Below are positions 29,371 to 37,842 of a stretch of 64,000 nt of DNA, piece after piece. Numbering within the stretch: position 1 is the stretch's first letter; every line of letters starts with the position of its first letter. A program made the translations under genes and the position numbers. A model generated the notes under the pieces. The model was not told the DNA's origin. It ran no database searches and was given only the letters and a program-made list of their open reading frames with translations. Source of the stretch: Synechococcus sp. CCY 9618 (GTDB lineage Bacteria; Cyanobacteriota; Cyanobacteriia; PCC-6307; Cyanobiaceae); assembly GCF_019038415.1 (NCBI RefSeq), contig NZ_JAFKRG010000009.1:248001-312000 (forward strand), written 5' to 3'.

Positions 29371-29946
29371 TCAGGTTCGGCGCCCAAGCCAGGGTTCGGC
29401 CCCTTCGCCACCCGGGGGGGGAGAACCGGAACGGGTCTCCGCCAGCCACCACCAGCTGGCGAAGCTGGCGGCCTGCCCCCAGACCGGGCCATCGGGATCC
29501 CGCAGGGTCCAGAGGCGGGCGTTCTCGATGCGGAAGGGCCGGCCGGCACTGTCGATGCGGACACCTCCATAGCCCCGCAGGGCCTCGGATCGGCGTGCCT
29601 GCTCGAGGGCGACGGCCCGGCCGTGGCGCTCAGCCGGCGCTGCGGTGAGGCGGGAGGGCAGGCCCACCATCGCCCGCCAGCGACGGCGCCACAGCCGCAG
29701 GGCGGCCCGGTTGGCATAGATCAGCCGCGGATCGGCGCCGCCGTCATGGGCCAGCACCACCTCGGCGGCGACGAACAGTTCCTGGGCCGCCTGGAGGGGG
29801 GAGCGGCCGGTCTCGACGCCGGCCAGCAGCGGCCGGCCGAAGGCGAGGCGATGGGAGCGGAGGATCAGGCCCGCCGTGGCGATGGCCGCGTCGTTCAGCC
29901 AGCCAGCCCGCTCAGGTGAAGGGCGCCATTCAGGAGGAGTTTCCAT
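29371..29946 (-). CDS. MEKHLA domain protein (PAS-like)
   Basis: 191 residues from the ATG at 29946; 29982 is an alternative. The MEKHLA-domain order is readable: ILRSHRLAFGRPLL near the start, FVAAEVVLAHDGGADPRLIYANRAALRLW in the middle, a LPSRLTAAPAERHGRA segment and the GYGGVRIDSAGRPFRIENARLW block. MEKHLA is a PAS-related module found in cyanobacteria and at the C-terminus of plant HD-ZIP III factors, and no ligand is known in bacteria. It lies 191 bases downstream of the SWIM gene on the same strand. Confidence 0.8.
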   Translation of the reverse strand: METPPEWRPSPERAGWLNDAAIATAGLILRSHRLAFGRPLLAGVETGRSPLQAAQELFVAAEVVLAHDGGADPRLIYANRAALRLWRRRWRAMVGLPSRLTAAPAERHGRAVALEQARRSEALRGYGGVRIDSAGRPFRIENARLWTLRDPDGPVWGQAASFASWWWLAETRSGSPPPGGEGAEPWLGRRT

Positions 29947-30137
29947 GGCGACCTGCCCCTGTGGTCCCGGAGGAATGGCCATCCTGCCCAGGCCCGGCCC
30001 ATCCCCGATCGGTGGGCTGCAGGCGATGGCCAACCACGGGCCGACTCGACCACGGGCCCACGGCGGCGGACCACCGAGGCGCTCCAGGCTCCGTCGACGA
30101 GGCATCCAGGCATGGCGCTCCCGCCGGTGCTGTTCCC

Positions 30138-31004
30138 TCAGCCTTCCTGGTCGGAGCCGGTGGCCATGGCCCGGGCCATGGCCTGCTGGCCCATCACGGC
30201 CCCGTGCGCCTTCAGCTGCTCCAGGAACAGGCGGTTGGCCTCCGGGAAGCGAGGCTCCTCGGCCAGGGGCAGGGGGCCCGCACCATCGAGGCCAGATTCC
30301 CCTTCCATCGCCGGTGTGATCACCACCAGGTCGGGATCGAGGGGGGCGTCGTAGCGCCACCAACGGGCCGGATCGCCGATGGCGGGATGGATCGGATGGG
30401 GGGCATGCTCCACCGGTGCCACCACCCCCGCCCGGCGCCGTTGGGCCAGATCCGCCAGCAGCTGGCTGCGGGTGCGACCCCGCAGCTGGAACAGCACGAA
30501 GGGATCCTCGCTGAACCGATCCCCCATCAGGTAGTACACCGCGCTGATGTGCTTGCAGGGATTGGCCTTGTCCGGGCAGCTGCACTCGCTGCGCACTTCT
30601 TGCAGCTTGAAGGGGAAGAGACGCTTGCCGCTGGCGGCGAAGGCCCGCTCGATGTCCGCCGGCATGATCCCCGCCAGCAGCTGGGCCGACCAGCGGGCCT
30701 TCTGGCTGAGGGCCTCCAGCACGTAGCCCCAGTCCTCGTCGTTGAGGACGTCGAGCCAGAGCTTCACCTTGTAGGGGTCGGGTTCGGTGCCCTGCACCCG
30801 GGCATGGACCCGCCGCCCCTCGAAGCGGATCGAAACCACATTCCCCTCGCGGGCGTAGCTCCAGGCACGCTCCAGGCGCTTCTTGAAGCGGTAGGAGTGG
30901 ATCAGTTCCATCCACTGCTCCACCCACCAGGGCTGCTGGCCCAGGCCCTGCTGGCCCAGCTGGGTGGTGATGGCGCCGCTGGCGCCGGGGAAGGAGCTGG
31001 TCAT
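30138..31004 (-). CDS. SWIM zinc-finger protein
   Basis: 288 residues. The SWIM motif CxCx(n)CxH is intact as Cys141, Cys143, Cys150 and His152 in CSCPDKANPCKH. The N-terminal part (WWVEQWMELIHSYRFKKRLERAWSYAREGNVVSI) is the usual leader of SWIM proteins found beside SNF2 helicases. After the finger comes the helical YYLMGDRFSEDPFVLFQLRGR. In many bacteria such a gene forms an operon with a SNF2 helicase, and together they are thought to act on DNA (known association; function not established). Here the helicase gene lies upstream on the same strand, but a desaturase gene on the other strand sits between. Confidence 0.85.
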   Translation of the reverse strand: MTSSFPGASGAITTQLGQQGLGQQPWWVEQWMELIHSYRFKKRLERAWSYAREGNVVSIRFEGRRVHARVQGTEPDPYKVKLWLDVLNDEDWGYVLEALSQKARWSAQLLAGIMPADIERAFAASGKRLFPFKLQEVRSECSCPDKANPCKHISAVYYLMGDRFSEDPFVLFQLRGRTRSQLLADLAQRRRAGVVAPVEHAPHPIHPAIGDPARWWRYDAPLDPDLVVITPAMEGESGLDGAGPLPLAEEPRFPEANRLFLEQLKAHGAVMGQQAMARAMATGSDQEG

Positions 31005-31108
31005 GCTGCCGGCCTAGCGCCCTCCATCCTGACGCCTGCCCGCTTCCATGCCATGGTCTGGTGCCCCGGTTGTCCGGGCCACTGGCGTAGGTTGTCCCGA
31101 CGCAGGGC

Positions 31109-32290
31109 ATGGTGTCCTTGAATCGCAACACGTTGAATCACATCACGTTCAGCCCCGGCGACGGTTTCCACAGTCTTCTTCGCAACAGGGTTCACGCCCA
31201 TTTCGATCACAACGGTCTGGACCGGCGTGATTCCGCCGCCATGGTGTTCAAATCCGCCGTGATCCTGGCCTGGTTCGTGATCACGTACTGGTTGCTGGTG
31301 TTCCAGGTGCGCAGCTGGTGGTGGGCGGTCCTCCTGTCGATCTCCCTCGGCCTGGCCATCGCCGCCATCGGCTTCAATATTCAGCACGATGGCGGCCATG
31401 GCGCCTACTCCCGCCATCGCTGGATCAACCGGGCTGCTGCCATGACCCTCGATCTGCTGGGCGGAAGTTCCCTGATCTGGGCCCACAAGCACAACGGCCT
31501 GCATCACACCTTCACCAATATCTCCGGCCATGACGATGACATCAACCTCGGGGTGATCGGTCGGCTCTCTCCCGACCAGCCCCATCGCTGGTGGCATCGC
31601 TGGCAGCATCTCTATCTCTGGCCCCTCTACGGGATGCTTCCCATCAAGTGGCAGTTCTTCGATGATTTCGCCGATCTCGCCGCCCGGGGCCGTGGCGACC
31701 GCTCCCTGCCCCGCCTCAAGGCGGCCGACTGGCTGGTGTTGCTGGCCGGCAAGCTGTTCTTCTTCACCTTTGCCTTCCTGGTGCCCCTGCAGGGCCATCC
31801 CTTCGCTGCGGTGATCGCCTGCTATCTGCTCGTGGCGATGGTGCAGGGCATCGTGCTGAGCGTGGTGTTCCAGCTGGCCCACTGCGTGGATGCAGCGGAT
31901 TTTCCCGGTTTCGATCCCTCGGGAGCGGGCTGGGGTCCCTGGGCCGATCACCAGCTGGCCACCACGGTCGATTTCAGCCGTTCCAACGGCCTGCTGAGCT
32001 GGCTGCTGGGAGGACTGAACTTCCAGGTGGAACATCACCTGTTCCCTCGCATCTGCCACGTCCACTATCCCCAGATCTCCCGCATCGTTGAGCAGACCTG
32101 CCGTGACTGCGGCGTTCCCTTCCGCACCCACCGCAGCTTCCTCTCGGGTGTGGCCTCCCACTATCGCTGGCTGCGGCGCATGGGCCGGGAGCCAGCGATT
32201 GTGGAATCCTCGTTCGGGGCCGTTCCGGTGCAAGGGATCGAGCAGCGGGCGTTGCAGCAACCCTCACGGGTTCCCCTGGCCCGCTCCTAA
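31109..32290 (+). CDS. Front-end-type acyl-lipid desaturase (delta-6/DesD-like)
   Basis: 393 residues with four or more membrane segments. The histidine boxes are HDGGH (93-97), HNGLHH (128-133) and QVEHH (306-310). Gln in place of the first His of the third box is diagnostic of front-end desaturases such as cyanobacterial delta-6 DesD and the linoleoyl-CoA desaturase group. No cytochrome b5 domain is fused, as in other cyanobacterial members. It could introduce a delta-6 double bond, but other regiochemistries exist in the group. Its stop overlaps the convergent SNF2 gene by four bases, and it interrupts the SWIM-SNF2 pair. Confidence 0.88.
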   Translation: MVSLNRNTLNHITFSPGDGFHSLLRNRVHAHFDHNGLDRRDSAAMVFKSAVILAWFVITYWLLVFQVRSWWWAVLLSISLGLAIAAIGFNIQHDGGHGAYSRHRWINRAAAMTLDLLGGSSLIWAHKHNGLHHTFTNISGHDDDINLGVIGRLSPDQPHRWWHRWQHLYLWPLYGMLPIKWQFFDDFADLAARGRGDRSLPRLKAADWLVLLAGKLFFFTFAFLVPLQGHPFAAVIACYLLVAMVQGIVLSVVFQLAHCVDAADFPGFDPSGAGWGPWADHQLATTVDFSRSNGLLSWLLGGLNFQVEHHLFPRICHVHYPQISRIVEQTCRDCGVPFRTHRSFLSGVASHYRWLRRMGREPAIVESSFGAVPVQGIEQRALQQPSRVPLARS

Positions 32291-35200
32291 CCGCCGTCCT
32301 CCAGGGCCACCAGGTCGCGCAGCTGGCCCACGTCGAGGCCGCCGAGCCATTCCTCGCCGCTGCCGATGATGTCGGCGGCCAGGCGGGACTTCTCCTCGAT
32401 CATGCGGTCGATCTTCTCCTCCACCGAACCGCTGGTGATGAACTTGTGCACCAGCACCCGGTTGGTCTGGCCGATCCGGTAGGCCCTGTCGGTGGCCTGG
32501 TTCTCCACGGCCGGGTTCCACCAGCGGTCGATGTGGAACACGTGGCTGGCCCGGGTGAGGTTGAGGCCGACCCCGCCGGCCTTGAGGGAGAGCAGGAATA
32601 GCTGGGGGCCGCGGGGATCCTCCTGGAAGCGGTCCACCATCGCCTGGCGGTCTGTCTTGCTGCTGCCCCCGTGCAGGAAGGGCACGTCCTGGCGCCAGCG
32701 CTTCTCCAGGTAGCCCTTGAGCAGGTGGCCCCATTCGGCGAACTGGGTGAACAGCAGGGCCCGATCGCCCGCTTCGATCACCTCCTCGAGAATCTCCTCC
32801 AGCCGCAGCAGCTTGGCGCTGCGGCTCGCGAAGCCGTTCTCGGCCCGCTCCTCCTTGAGGGCCAGGGCCGGGTGGTTGCAGATCTGCTTGAGCCGGGTGA
32901 GCAGGGCGAGCACCTGGCCGTGGCGCTGGCCGAGGGGGGCCCGGGCGATGGCATCGAGGCTGTCGTCGACCGTCTTGCGGTAGAGCTTCGTCTGCTCGCT
33001 CGAGAGGCCCACCCATTCGCGCAGTTCCACCTTCTCCGGCAGGTCGGAGATGATCGAACGGTCGGTCTTGAGTCGCCGCAGGATGAATGGCCCCACCCGG
33101 GCCTTGAGGTCCCGCAGGGAGCTCATGTCGCCGTAGCGCTCGATCGGCAGTCGGTAGCGCTGACGGAAGAAGCCCTCCTCCCCCAGCACCCGGGGGTTGA
33201 GGAAGTCCATCAGGGCCCACAGTTCGCTGACCCGGTTCTCCACGGGGGTGCCGGTGAGGGCGATGCGGAAGCGGCCCTGCTTGCCGGGACGGGCCAGGTC
33301 GCGGGCCGCCTGGCTCTGTTTGGCCGAGGGGTTCTTGATCGCCTGGGCCTCATCGATCACCATCCCCTGCCAGTCGATGCTCTCCAGCAGTTCGCTGTCG
33401 CGCTGCAGCAGGCCGTAGCTGGTGAGAACGAGGTCGACCCCCTCCAGGGCCTTGGCCAGCCGCTCAGGCGTGGAGGGGCGGCGGGGTCCGTAGTGCTCCC
33501 GCACCTCCAGATCGGGGGTGAACGCCGCGGCCTCCCGCTTCCAGTTGGTGAGCACGGAGGTGGGCGCCACCAGCAGCACCGGCCGCTTCAGCTCCTGCTC
33601 CACCTTGAGGTGCTGCAGGAAGGCCAGCAGCTGGATCGTCTTGCCCAGGCCCATGTCGTCCGCCAGGCAGGCGCCCTGGTCGAAGCGGTGCAGAAAGGCC
33701 AGCCAGCCCAGACCCCGTTCCTGATAGGGCCGCAGCTGGCCGGCGAAGCCCTCGGGTGCCGGCAGGGGGTCGGGGGCCTTCTGCTGGTGGTACTGCTCCA
33801 GCACCGCTTGCAGCCGGGGCTGGGCGGTGAACCGGTGCACCGGCAGCCGCATCAGGGTGTCGCCGTCGCTGGCGGTCAGGCGCAGGGCGTCATCGAGGCT
33901 GAGGTTGGGGTCGGCCGCGCAGAAGCGCTCGGCATTCCTGAGGTCGCTGGGACGCAGCTCGATCCAGGCGCCCTTGTGCCGCACCAGGGGGCTGCGCTTG
34001 GCCGAGAGCCGCTCCAGGTCCTTCAGGGTCAGGGTGACGCCGCCGATCATCAGCTCCCAGCTCCAGTCGAGGCTCTCCCCCAGGGAGAAGCCGCGGGAGC
34101 GCTCCGGCAGCTCGGCCTCGATCGACAGGCCCAGTCGGCTGGCCAGGCCGCCGCTGAGGCTGGGGGGCAGCACCACCCCCACGCCCACATCGCGCAGCTG
34201 GGCAGCGGCGGTGCGCACCAGCACGAAGGCCTCGGCCGGGGTGAGCTGCATCGTTTCCGGCGCCGCCGCATCCAGGCCCCGTTCGATCGGCTCGAACACC
34301 TGCAGGGCCCGGCCCATGCCCTCCAGCAGCAGCTGGCCCGGTTCGGCCACTTCCACCTCCCCGAGCTGGAGCATGCCGTCACCGGCATTCCACACGGTGC
34401 GCGCCGGCACTCTCAGGCTGGGATCCGCCTCCGCCTGCAGGGAGAAGCGCAGCTCCCAGAGCTCCTCGCCCTCCTCCGGGGTGAACAGTTCCAGACAGGC
34501 CCGGGCCGGGGCGACGCGGCCGGCCACGGCTTCGCGCCAGTGCTGGGTGGCCACGGCCAGCCGCTCCCGCTCCTCCTCGTCGAGCTCCAGCCGCCCCTGG
34601 CCCGGGCCGAGGGCTTTCTGCCAGGCGCCCAGCAGGGGATCGAGGCCATCGGCCTGGGGTTTGAATCCGGAACGCAGCTGGCCGTCGAGCAGGGCCTCCA
34701 GCAGGCTCGCCACCCGCAGCCGGCCGCTGCCGGGACGGCGGCAGGCCAGGGCCCCCTCCCCCGAGGCCCCGGCGGCCATGGCGCAGGTGGCCACCTGGGG
34801 CAGCCGGATCGCCAGCTCCTCAAGGCGTTGCCGGTCCCCTTCCCGGTTGAGCAGGGGTAGCCAGCGGGCCCGATCCTCCTCCACCTGGGGCAGCCAGCGG
34901 CCCCGGGCGATCAGGCTCAGGGCCCAGCGTTCCAGGTGACTCCACCAGCGCAGGTCGTCTGCCAGACCCGGATCGTCTCCGGAGAGGGGCAGGCCGGAGA
35001 GCCATTCAGCCGCCCCGGCCGGATCGAGGGCCAGCCCCTCCACCCGCCAGGGCCACCACTGCACGTCTTTCGGAATCGGTTCGCCGGCCTGGAGCGGCAG
35101 GCCGCTCCAGGCCGCCAGGCCCTCGCTGGCCGCCTTGCGACGGCCCCTGGCCCCCTGGCTGCGGCTGGGCAGGGTGAGCTGGGCCTCCGCCGGCCGGAAG

Positions 35201-35388
35201 GCTTCCGACCAGAGGCCATGGTCATCCAGCCAGGCGCCGAGATCGTCGACGTTCAGCGCCAGGGGGTGGTCGGGGACGGTGCGCAGCGGTGCCACCGGCG
35301 TGGCGACCCTCCAGGTGTCGGCCCACAGCAGCAGCCGCCCACCGGGCCCTTCGGGCGGGAACAGCCAGGTGGCGTGCAGGAGGCTCAT
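32287..35388 (-). CDS. SNF2/Rad54-family helicase with SNF2-associated N-terminal domain
   Basis: 1033 residues from the ATG at 35388, whose frame continues the usual leader MSLLHATWLFPPEG. Residues about 1-530 are a SNF2-associated domain with little motif identity. The ATPase follows: CLADDMGLGKT (Walker A, near 580), VIDEAQAIKN (the DEAQ form of motif II), LTGTPVENRVSELW (motif III), then in the second lobe LFTQFAEWGHLL, FLHGGSSKTDRQ, LLSLKAGGVGLNLTRA and DRWWNPAVENQATDRAYRIGQ. It is a DNA translocase that remodels protein-DNA complexes. The start overlaps the stop of the small membrane gene upstream (ATGA). Confidence 0.93.
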   Translation of the reverse strand: MSLLHATWLFPPEGPGGRLLLWADTWRVATPVAPLRTVPDHPLALNVDDLGAWLDDHGLWSEAFRPAEAQLTLPSRSQGARGRRKAASEGLAAWSGLPLQAGEPIPKDVQWWPWRVEGLALDPAGAAEWLSGLPLSGDDPGLADDLRWWSHLERWALSLIARGRWLPQVEEDRARWLPLLNREGDRQRLEELAIRLPQVATCAMAAGASGEGALACRRPGSGRLRVASLLEALLDGQLRSGFKPQADGLDPLLGAWQKALGPGQGRLELDEEERERLAVATQHWREAVAGRVAPARACLELFTPEEGEELWELRFSLQAEADPSLRVPARTVWNAGDGMLQLGEVEVAEPGQLLLEGMGRALQVFEPIERGLDAAAPETMQLTPAEAFVLVRTAAAQLRDVGVGVVLPPSLSGGLASRLGLSIEAELPERSRGFSLGESLDWSWELMIGGVTLTLKDLERLSAKRSPLVRHKGAWIELRPSDLRNAERFCAADPNLSLDDALRLTASDGDTLMRLPVHRFTAQPRLQAVLEQYHQQKAPDPLPAPEGFAGQLRPYQERGLGWLAFLHRFDQGACLADDMGLGKTIQLLAFLQHLKVEQELKRPVLLVAPTSVLTNWKREAAAFTPDLEVREHYGPRRPSTPERLAKALEGVDLVLTSYGLLQRDSELLESIDWQGMVIDEAQAIKNPSAKQSQAARDLARPGKQGRFRIALTGTPVENRVSELWALMDFLNPRVLGEEGFFRQRYRLPIERYGDMSSLRDLKARVGPFILRRLKTDRSIISDLPEKVELREWVGLSSEQTKLYRKTVDDSLDAIARAPLGQRHGQVLALLTRLKQICNHPALALKEERAENGFASRSAKLLRLEEILEEVIEAGDRALLFTQFAEWGHLLKGYLEKRWRQDVPFLHGGSSKTDRQAMVDRFQEDPRGPQLFLLSLKAGGVGLNLTRASHVFHIDRWWNPAVENQATDRAYRIGQTNRVLVHKFITSGSVEEKIDRMIEEKSRLAADIIGSGEEWLGGLDVGQLRDLVALEDGG

Positions 35389-35819
35389 GGCCGCAGGGCA
35401 GGCAGCAGGCGTTGGGCCCCCTGCAGCAGCAGGGCACTGCCGATCAGGGGAAGCCAGAGCGGCAGCCAGCCGCGGATCAGTTCGATCATCGCTGCTGCGG
35501 GCAGTGCCAGCGAAGGAAGGGCCAGCGGGGCCCCCAGGCTGCGGATGCCGCACACCGCACCCACCAGCCCGGCGGCCAGGTGGCTGTCGTCGGGATCGAC
35601 CCGCTGCAGGTGAAAGGCCAGCAGTCCGTAGAAGAAGCCGCAACCGGCCGACCGGAGGCCGCCGTCCAGTCCCGTGGCCAGGCCCATCAGCCCCGCGGCC
35701 ACGGCGGCCAGCACAGCCCAGCAGACGGACTGCAGGCGCAGCCGGGCACGGGAATCGTCGGACGCCTGGATCAACGGCAAGGTCAGGGCCATGGCGATGG
35801 CCCGATCATGCCTGGCCAT
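35385..35819 (-). CDS. Small hydrophobic membrane protein coupled to SNF2 gene
   Basis: 144 residues from the ATG at 35819. The same frame could be read from further upstream, but that would enter the divergent promoter. Hydrophobic segments at roughly 30-48, 78-110 and 117-135 suggest two or three membrane spans or hairpins. No family is recognised. Its TGA overlaps the SNF2 ATG (ATGA), so translation of the two is probably coupled, which is odd for a membrane protein and a helicase. Confidence 0.6.
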   Translation of the reverse strand: MARHDRAIAMALTLPLIQASDDSRARLRLQSVCWAVLAAVAAGLMGLATGLDGGLRSAGCGFFYGLLAFHLQRVDPDDSHLAAGLVGAVCGIRSLGAPLALPSLALPAAAMIELIRGWLPLWLPLIGSALLLQGAQRLLPALRP

Positions 35820-35938
35820 GGGCGGTCCTACCTTATCGAGAGGGAGATGGCCAGGCCAGGTGCCGATTGGCGCGGTCCGCCACGGGCCAGCCTCCTCTCC
35901 AGGGAATCCGGTCTCCCTGTCCCGGCCCACACCCAACC

Positions 35939-37747
35939 TTGACCGCCGCCCTTCCGCCACCACACGGCTCCGACACCCTCCAGGCGCGCAGAGCGTTGCC
36001 GGAGATGCTCCAGATCGCCACGGCCATCAGCGGTGCGGCCGGTCTCCCTGACCTGCTGCGCCAGATCCTCTCCAGCGCCAGGGACCTCACCCTCAGCGAC
36101 GCCGGCAGCATCTATCTGGTGGAGGAGCAGAAGGAGGAGAAGCGGCTGTGGTTCTCGGCTTTCCAGAACAGCACCCTGGCGACCCGGGGGGCGGGCATCG
36201 ACCCCGAGCTGCTGGACGTGCGCTTCCCGATCACCCCCGAGCGGCTGGTGGGCTGGAGTGCGCTCCACGGGGAGGTCATCAACCTGAGCGATGTCTACGC
36301 GATCCCCCCCGACCTCCCCTACCGCTTCGATGCGGAGATGGATCGGCGCATGGGCTACCGGGCGGTGTCGATGCTGGTGGTGCCGCTGCGGACCTTCACC
36401 GGTGATGTGGTGGGGGTGATGCAGCTGATCAACAGGAAGCGGGAGGCGTCATCGCTGCTCACCCCCGAGACGGCGGCGTCCCTGGTGCGCCCTTTTGATG
36501 CCGCTGACGAGCAGCTGATCGAGGCCCTGGCCTCACTGGCGGCAGTCAGTGTGGAGCGCACCAAGGCCCTGGAGGGCCAGCAGCGCCAGATCGATTCGAT
36601 GATCGGCCTGCTGGCGGGGGCGATCGATGCCCGCAGCCCCCACACGGGCCGCCACTGCTCGCGGGTGCCGGAGCTGGCCCTTTTGCTGGCGGCGGCGGCG
36701 GAAGCCGCCGAGGAGGGCCCCCTGGCCGCCTTCCGCTTCACCGGTGAGGCCCAGCGCCGGGAGTTCCGCACGGCGGCCTGGCTGCACGACTGCGGCAAGA
36801 TCGTGACCCCCGAGGCGGTGGTGGACAAGGCCACCAAGCTGGACGCCCCGGTCAACCGCATCCACGAGATCCGCACCCGCTTCGAGGTGCTGCTGAGGGA
36901 TGGCCGCATCGCCATGCTGGAGGGCCTGCTGGCGGGCGGCGATCCCGGAAGCCTGCGGCGGCGCTACGAGGAGCTGGCCCAGGACCTGCAGCGCGATTTC
37001 GCCTGTGTGGCCCGTTGCAACCTGGGATCCGAAGCCACCGCGCCGGAGGATCTGGAGCATCTGCAACGGCTGGCGGCGCGCCCCTGGTGGCGCCATTTCG
37101 ATGATCGCCTCGGCCTCGGCTGGGAGGAGCAGGCTCGACGCTCCGGTCCACCGCCCGCCCTGCCGGCCCCCGAGACGCTGCTCAGCGACGCCCCCCACCA
37201 CCGCATCCCCAGGCCCGCCGATGAGGTGCCCGATGCCAGCTGGGGCTTCAATCTGGAGGTGCCGGAGCTGCTCTACAACCGGGGTGAGCTCCACAACCTC
37301 TCGGTTGGGAAGGGCACCCTCACCCGCGAGGAGATCTACAAGATCCGCGAGCACATGGTCCACACGATCGTGATGCTCGAGAGCATGGCCTTGCCGCCGT
37401 CCATGGCCCGGGTGGCCGAGATCGCCGGCGGCCATCACGAAACCCTCGACGGCCGGGGCTACCCCCGGGGGCTGACGGCGGAGCAGCTGTCGATCCCGGC
37501 GCGGATCATGGCCATCGCCGACATCTTCGAGGCCCTCACCGCCGCCGACCGTCCCTACAAGCAGGGGATGCCCCTGTCCCAGTCCCTGGCGATCCTGGCG
37601 GACCTGCGGGATCGGGGGCGCATCGATGCGGATCTGTTCGAGGTGTTCGTGCGCTCCGGGGTGTACCTCAGCTTCGCGGAGCGATTCCTGGCCCCCGGGC
37701 AGATCGACGCGGTGGATCGGGACGGCCTGCTGGTGCCAAGGCCGTAG
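35939..37747 (+). CDS. GAF - HD-GYP cyclic-di-GMP phosphodiesterase-like protein with an inserted segment
   Basis: About 602 residues from TTG at 35939; the ATG at 36005 is an alternative start. A GAF domain (about 25-205) begins LPDLLRQILSSARDLTLSDAGSIYL and ends with VVGVMQLINRK. The HD-GYP domain keeps the first metal cluster HDCGK (in WLHDCGKIVTP) and the signature HHETLDGRGYP. In usual HD-GYP domains these motifs are about 60 residues apart. Here they are about 216 apart, because a charged segment of roughly 145 residues is inserted after HDCGK. The HD-GYP class hydrolyses cyclic-di-GMP to GMP. The signature tripeptide GYP is intact, so activity is likely. Divergent from the membrane-SNF2 pair. 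Confidence 0.85.
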   Translation: MTAALPPPHGSDTLQARRALPEMLQIATAISGAAGLPDLLRQILSSARDLTLSDAGSIYLVEEQKEEKRLWFSAFQNSTLATRGAGIDPELLDVRFPITPERLVGWSALHGEVINLSDVYAIPPDLPYRFDAEMDRRMGYRAVSMLVVPLRTFTGDVVGVMQLINRKREASSLLTPETAASLVRPFDAADEQLIEALASLAAVSVERTKALEGQQRQIDSMIGLLAGAIDARSPHTGRHCSRVPELALLLAAAAEAAEEGPLAAFRFTGEAQRREFRTAAWLHDCGKIVTPEAVVDKATKLDAPVNRIHEIRTRFEVLLRDGRIAMLEGLLAGGDPGSLRRRYEELAQDLQRDFACVARCNLGSEATAPEDLEHLQRLAARPWWRHFDDRLGLGWEEQARRSGPPPALPAPETLLSDAPHHRIPRPADEVPDASWGFNLEVPELLYNRGELHNLSVGKGTLTREEIYKIREHMVHTIVMLESMALPPSMARVAEIAGGHHETLDGRGYPRGLTAEQLSIPARIMAIADIFEALTAADRPYKQGMPLSQSLAILADLRDRGRIDADLFEVFVRSGVYLSFAERFLAPGQIDAVDRDGLLVPRP

Positions 37748-37842
37748 CAGGGCTGGGGCAGGAACCCACGAAAGCCTGTTCAGTGGCATGGTGGAACGCG
37801 ACGCCATGAAAGACAGCTACTTCTGGTAACTGTCGTTACTTA

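Noticed and set aside
29371-31131. 586-codon minus-strand frame running through the SWIM gene
   Set aside because: Only its last part (from 29946) reads as the MEKHLA protein; the upstream part overlaps the SWIM gene in another frame.
32671-34860. 729-codon plus-strand open frame within the SNF2 gene
   Set aside because: Antisense shadow; the minus strand has all helicase motifs in order.
35135-35938. Upstream extension of the GAF/HD-GYP frame
   Set aside because: It would run antisense through the SNF2 and membrane-protein genes and shows only low-complexity Arg/Pro/Gly sequence.
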